Assembly (NCBI RefSeq): GCF_029227915.1
Contig: NC_079876.1
Location: 7,628,001 to 7,692,000, forward strand
DNA: 64,000 bases
Source: Hydractinia symbiolongicarpus
Lineage: Eukaryota > Cnidaria > Hydrozoa > Anthoathecata > Hydractiniidae
Reading direction: 5' to 3'
Below the pieces are notes generated by a model, which was given only the letters and a program-made list of their open reading frames with translations, made no database searches and was not told where the DNA came from. Positions within the stretch are counted from its first letter, which is position 1, and each line of letters starts with the position of its first letter. This document shows positions 62,601-64,000 of the stretch, piece after piece. The position numbers and the translations under genes are program-made.

Positions 62601-64000
62601 GGAAATCGCGGGATTTCGTTTGCCGGCGATTAAACCTCTTTGATTAAGCGTCTCATCTAAAATGAAAACATTTTTGAAAACTACAAGTCTCATGCGTTTT
62701 AGTGGTGAAAAAATAATTTAAAAAATCATTCGGGAAATGAATTTACTCCCTGGGTTCTTTCTTTGTATACTTTGGACTATACGGGCCCAGTCCGGGATTT
62801 ACGGGAAATCGCGGATTTTCGTTTGAGGGCGATTAAACTTCTTTTATTCCGCGTCTCATCAAAAATGAAAACATTTTTGAAAACTACAAGTCTCATGCGT
62901 TGTAGTGGTGAAAAAATAATTTAAAAAATCGTTCGCAAAATGAGTTTACTCCCTGGGTACTTTCTTTGTATACTTTTGACTATACGGGCCGAGTCCGGGG
63001 TTTACGGGAAATGGCGGGTTTTCGTTTGCCGGCGATTAAACTTCTTTTATTCAGAGTCTCATCAAAAATGAAAACATTTTGAAAACTACAAGTCTCATGC
63101 GTTTTAGTGGTGAAAAAATATTTTAAAAAATCGTTCGGGAAATGAGTTTACTCCCTGGGTACTTTCTTTGTATAATTTTGACTATACGGGCCGAGTCCGG
63201 GATTTACGGGAAGTCGCGGGTTTTCGTTTGCCGGCGTTTAAACTTCTTTTATTCAGCGTCTCATCAAAAATGAAAACATTTTTAAAAACTACAAGTCTCA
63301 TGGGCTTTAGTGGTGAAATAATAATTTAAAAATTCGTTCGGGAAATGAGTTTACACCCTGGGTACTTTCTTTGTGTACTTTTGACTATACGGGCCGAGTC
63401 CGGGATTTACCGGAAATCGCAGGTTTTCGTTTGCCGGCGATTAAACTTCTTTTATTCAGCGTCTCATCAAAAATGAAAACATTTTTAAAAACTACAAGTC
63501 TCATGGGCTTTAGTGGTGAAATAATAATTTAAAAAATCGTTCGGGAAATGAGTTTACACCCTGGGTACTTCCTTTGTGTACTTTTGACTATACGGGCCGA
63601 GTCTGGGATTTACGGGAAATCGCAGGTTTTCGGTTGCCGGCGATTAAACTTCTTTTATTCGGCGTCTCATCAAAAATAAAAACATTTTTGAAAACTACAA
63701 GTCTCATGCGTTTTAGTGGTGAAAAAATAATTTAAAAAATCGTTCGGAAAATGAGTTTACTCCCTGGGTACTTTCTTTGTATACTTTTGACTATACGGGC
63801 CAAGTCCGGGGTTTACGGGAAATGGCGGGTTTTCGTTTGCCGGCGATTAAACTTCTTTTATTCAGCGTCTCATCAAAAATGAAAACATTTTTGAAAACTA
63901 CAAGTCTCATGCGTTTTAGTGGTGAAAAAATAATTTAAAAAATCGTTCGGGAAATGAGTTTACTCCCTGGGTACTTTCTTTGTATACTTTTGATTATACG
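59601..64000 (-). repeat. Satellite array, inverted arm, distal part (~22 copies)
   Basis: Inverted satellite resuming at TATTCAGCGTTTC, the exact continuation of the monomer interrupted at 57311. It runs to the window edge and continues beyond it. A, B, C and E subfamilies are all present; a C-type GTTTGAGGGCG lies near 62820. A private variant GAATTGAGTTTACTC occurs at 60301 and 61720 (1419 bp, 7 monomers), marking a block duplication. Two adjacent monomers around 61399 and 61602 share the private TTTTCGGTTGCCGGC, a local single-monomer amplification. Confidence 0.97.

Noticed and set aside
1-64000. Telomeric repeats, rRNA genes or replication origin signatures
   Set aside because: No TTAGGG- or TTTAGGG-type runs, no rRNA-like conserved segments and no recognisable origin motif were seen on either strand.

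Overview
This window is almost entirely a eukaryotic tandem satellite. About 61.7 of the 64 kb is built from one ~203-bp monomer, roughly 300 copies, in three tracts. The organism cannot be named from the sequence. A eukaryote is indicated by kilobase-scale satellite with nested higher-order repeats, an AT-rich non-satellite island, and a tRNA-like element with a type-2 RNA polymerase III promoter. There is no bacterial-style gene content. I recognise no conserved protein-coding gene anywhere.

Layout. (1) 1-53352: left array, monomers head-to-tail in one orientation (called + here). Within it lie a mixed zone (1-~9 kb), a zone with recurrent 11-bp-deleted monomers (~9-16 kb, plus outliers at 2.7 and 23.5 kb), a 4-monomer higher-order repeat (19.3-21.8 kb, partial copy 22.6-23.3 kb), a nested 20/13/5-monomer block series (24.8-~35 kb), a 7/13/12-monomer series (37-46.9 kb), and a 13-monomer duplication (48.2-53.3 kb). 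(2) 53351-53356: an abrupt orientation switch. (3) 53353-57311: the same satellite inverted. (4) 57312-59600: a 2.29-kb non-satellite island inserted into a single monomer with no visible loss of monomer sequence. (5) 59601-64000: inverted satellite continuing in phase with the monomer split by the island.

The island holds, in order: a GC-rich hairpin cluster; AT-rich DNA with one weak basic ORF on the minus strand; a degenerate GCTAGCATAAAA-type tandem repeat; an unrecognised 85-codon ORF with a TATA-like box upstream; AT-rich DNA; a tRNA-like Pol III unit whose anticodon loop is only 4 nt (probable tRNA-derived SINE head or tRNA pseudogene); and a C/T-rich TGCC-type minisatellite of two ~135-155-bp units that runs to the satellite edge.

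The many 60-119-residue open frames in the satellite are by-products of sequence homogeneity. The commonest begins at TTG rather than ATG, most monomers lack it, and 203 is not a multiple of three. They are not annotated as genes. The points of interest are architectural: the head-to-head inversion between non-identical subfamilies, recurring 7- and 13-monomer steps, patchwork monomers that look like recombination products, a conserved AT hairpin in each monomer, and the precisely inserted island with its Pol III element. Such architecture fits centromeric, pericentromeric or other heterochromatic DNA, but the sequence alone does not prove chromosomal location.
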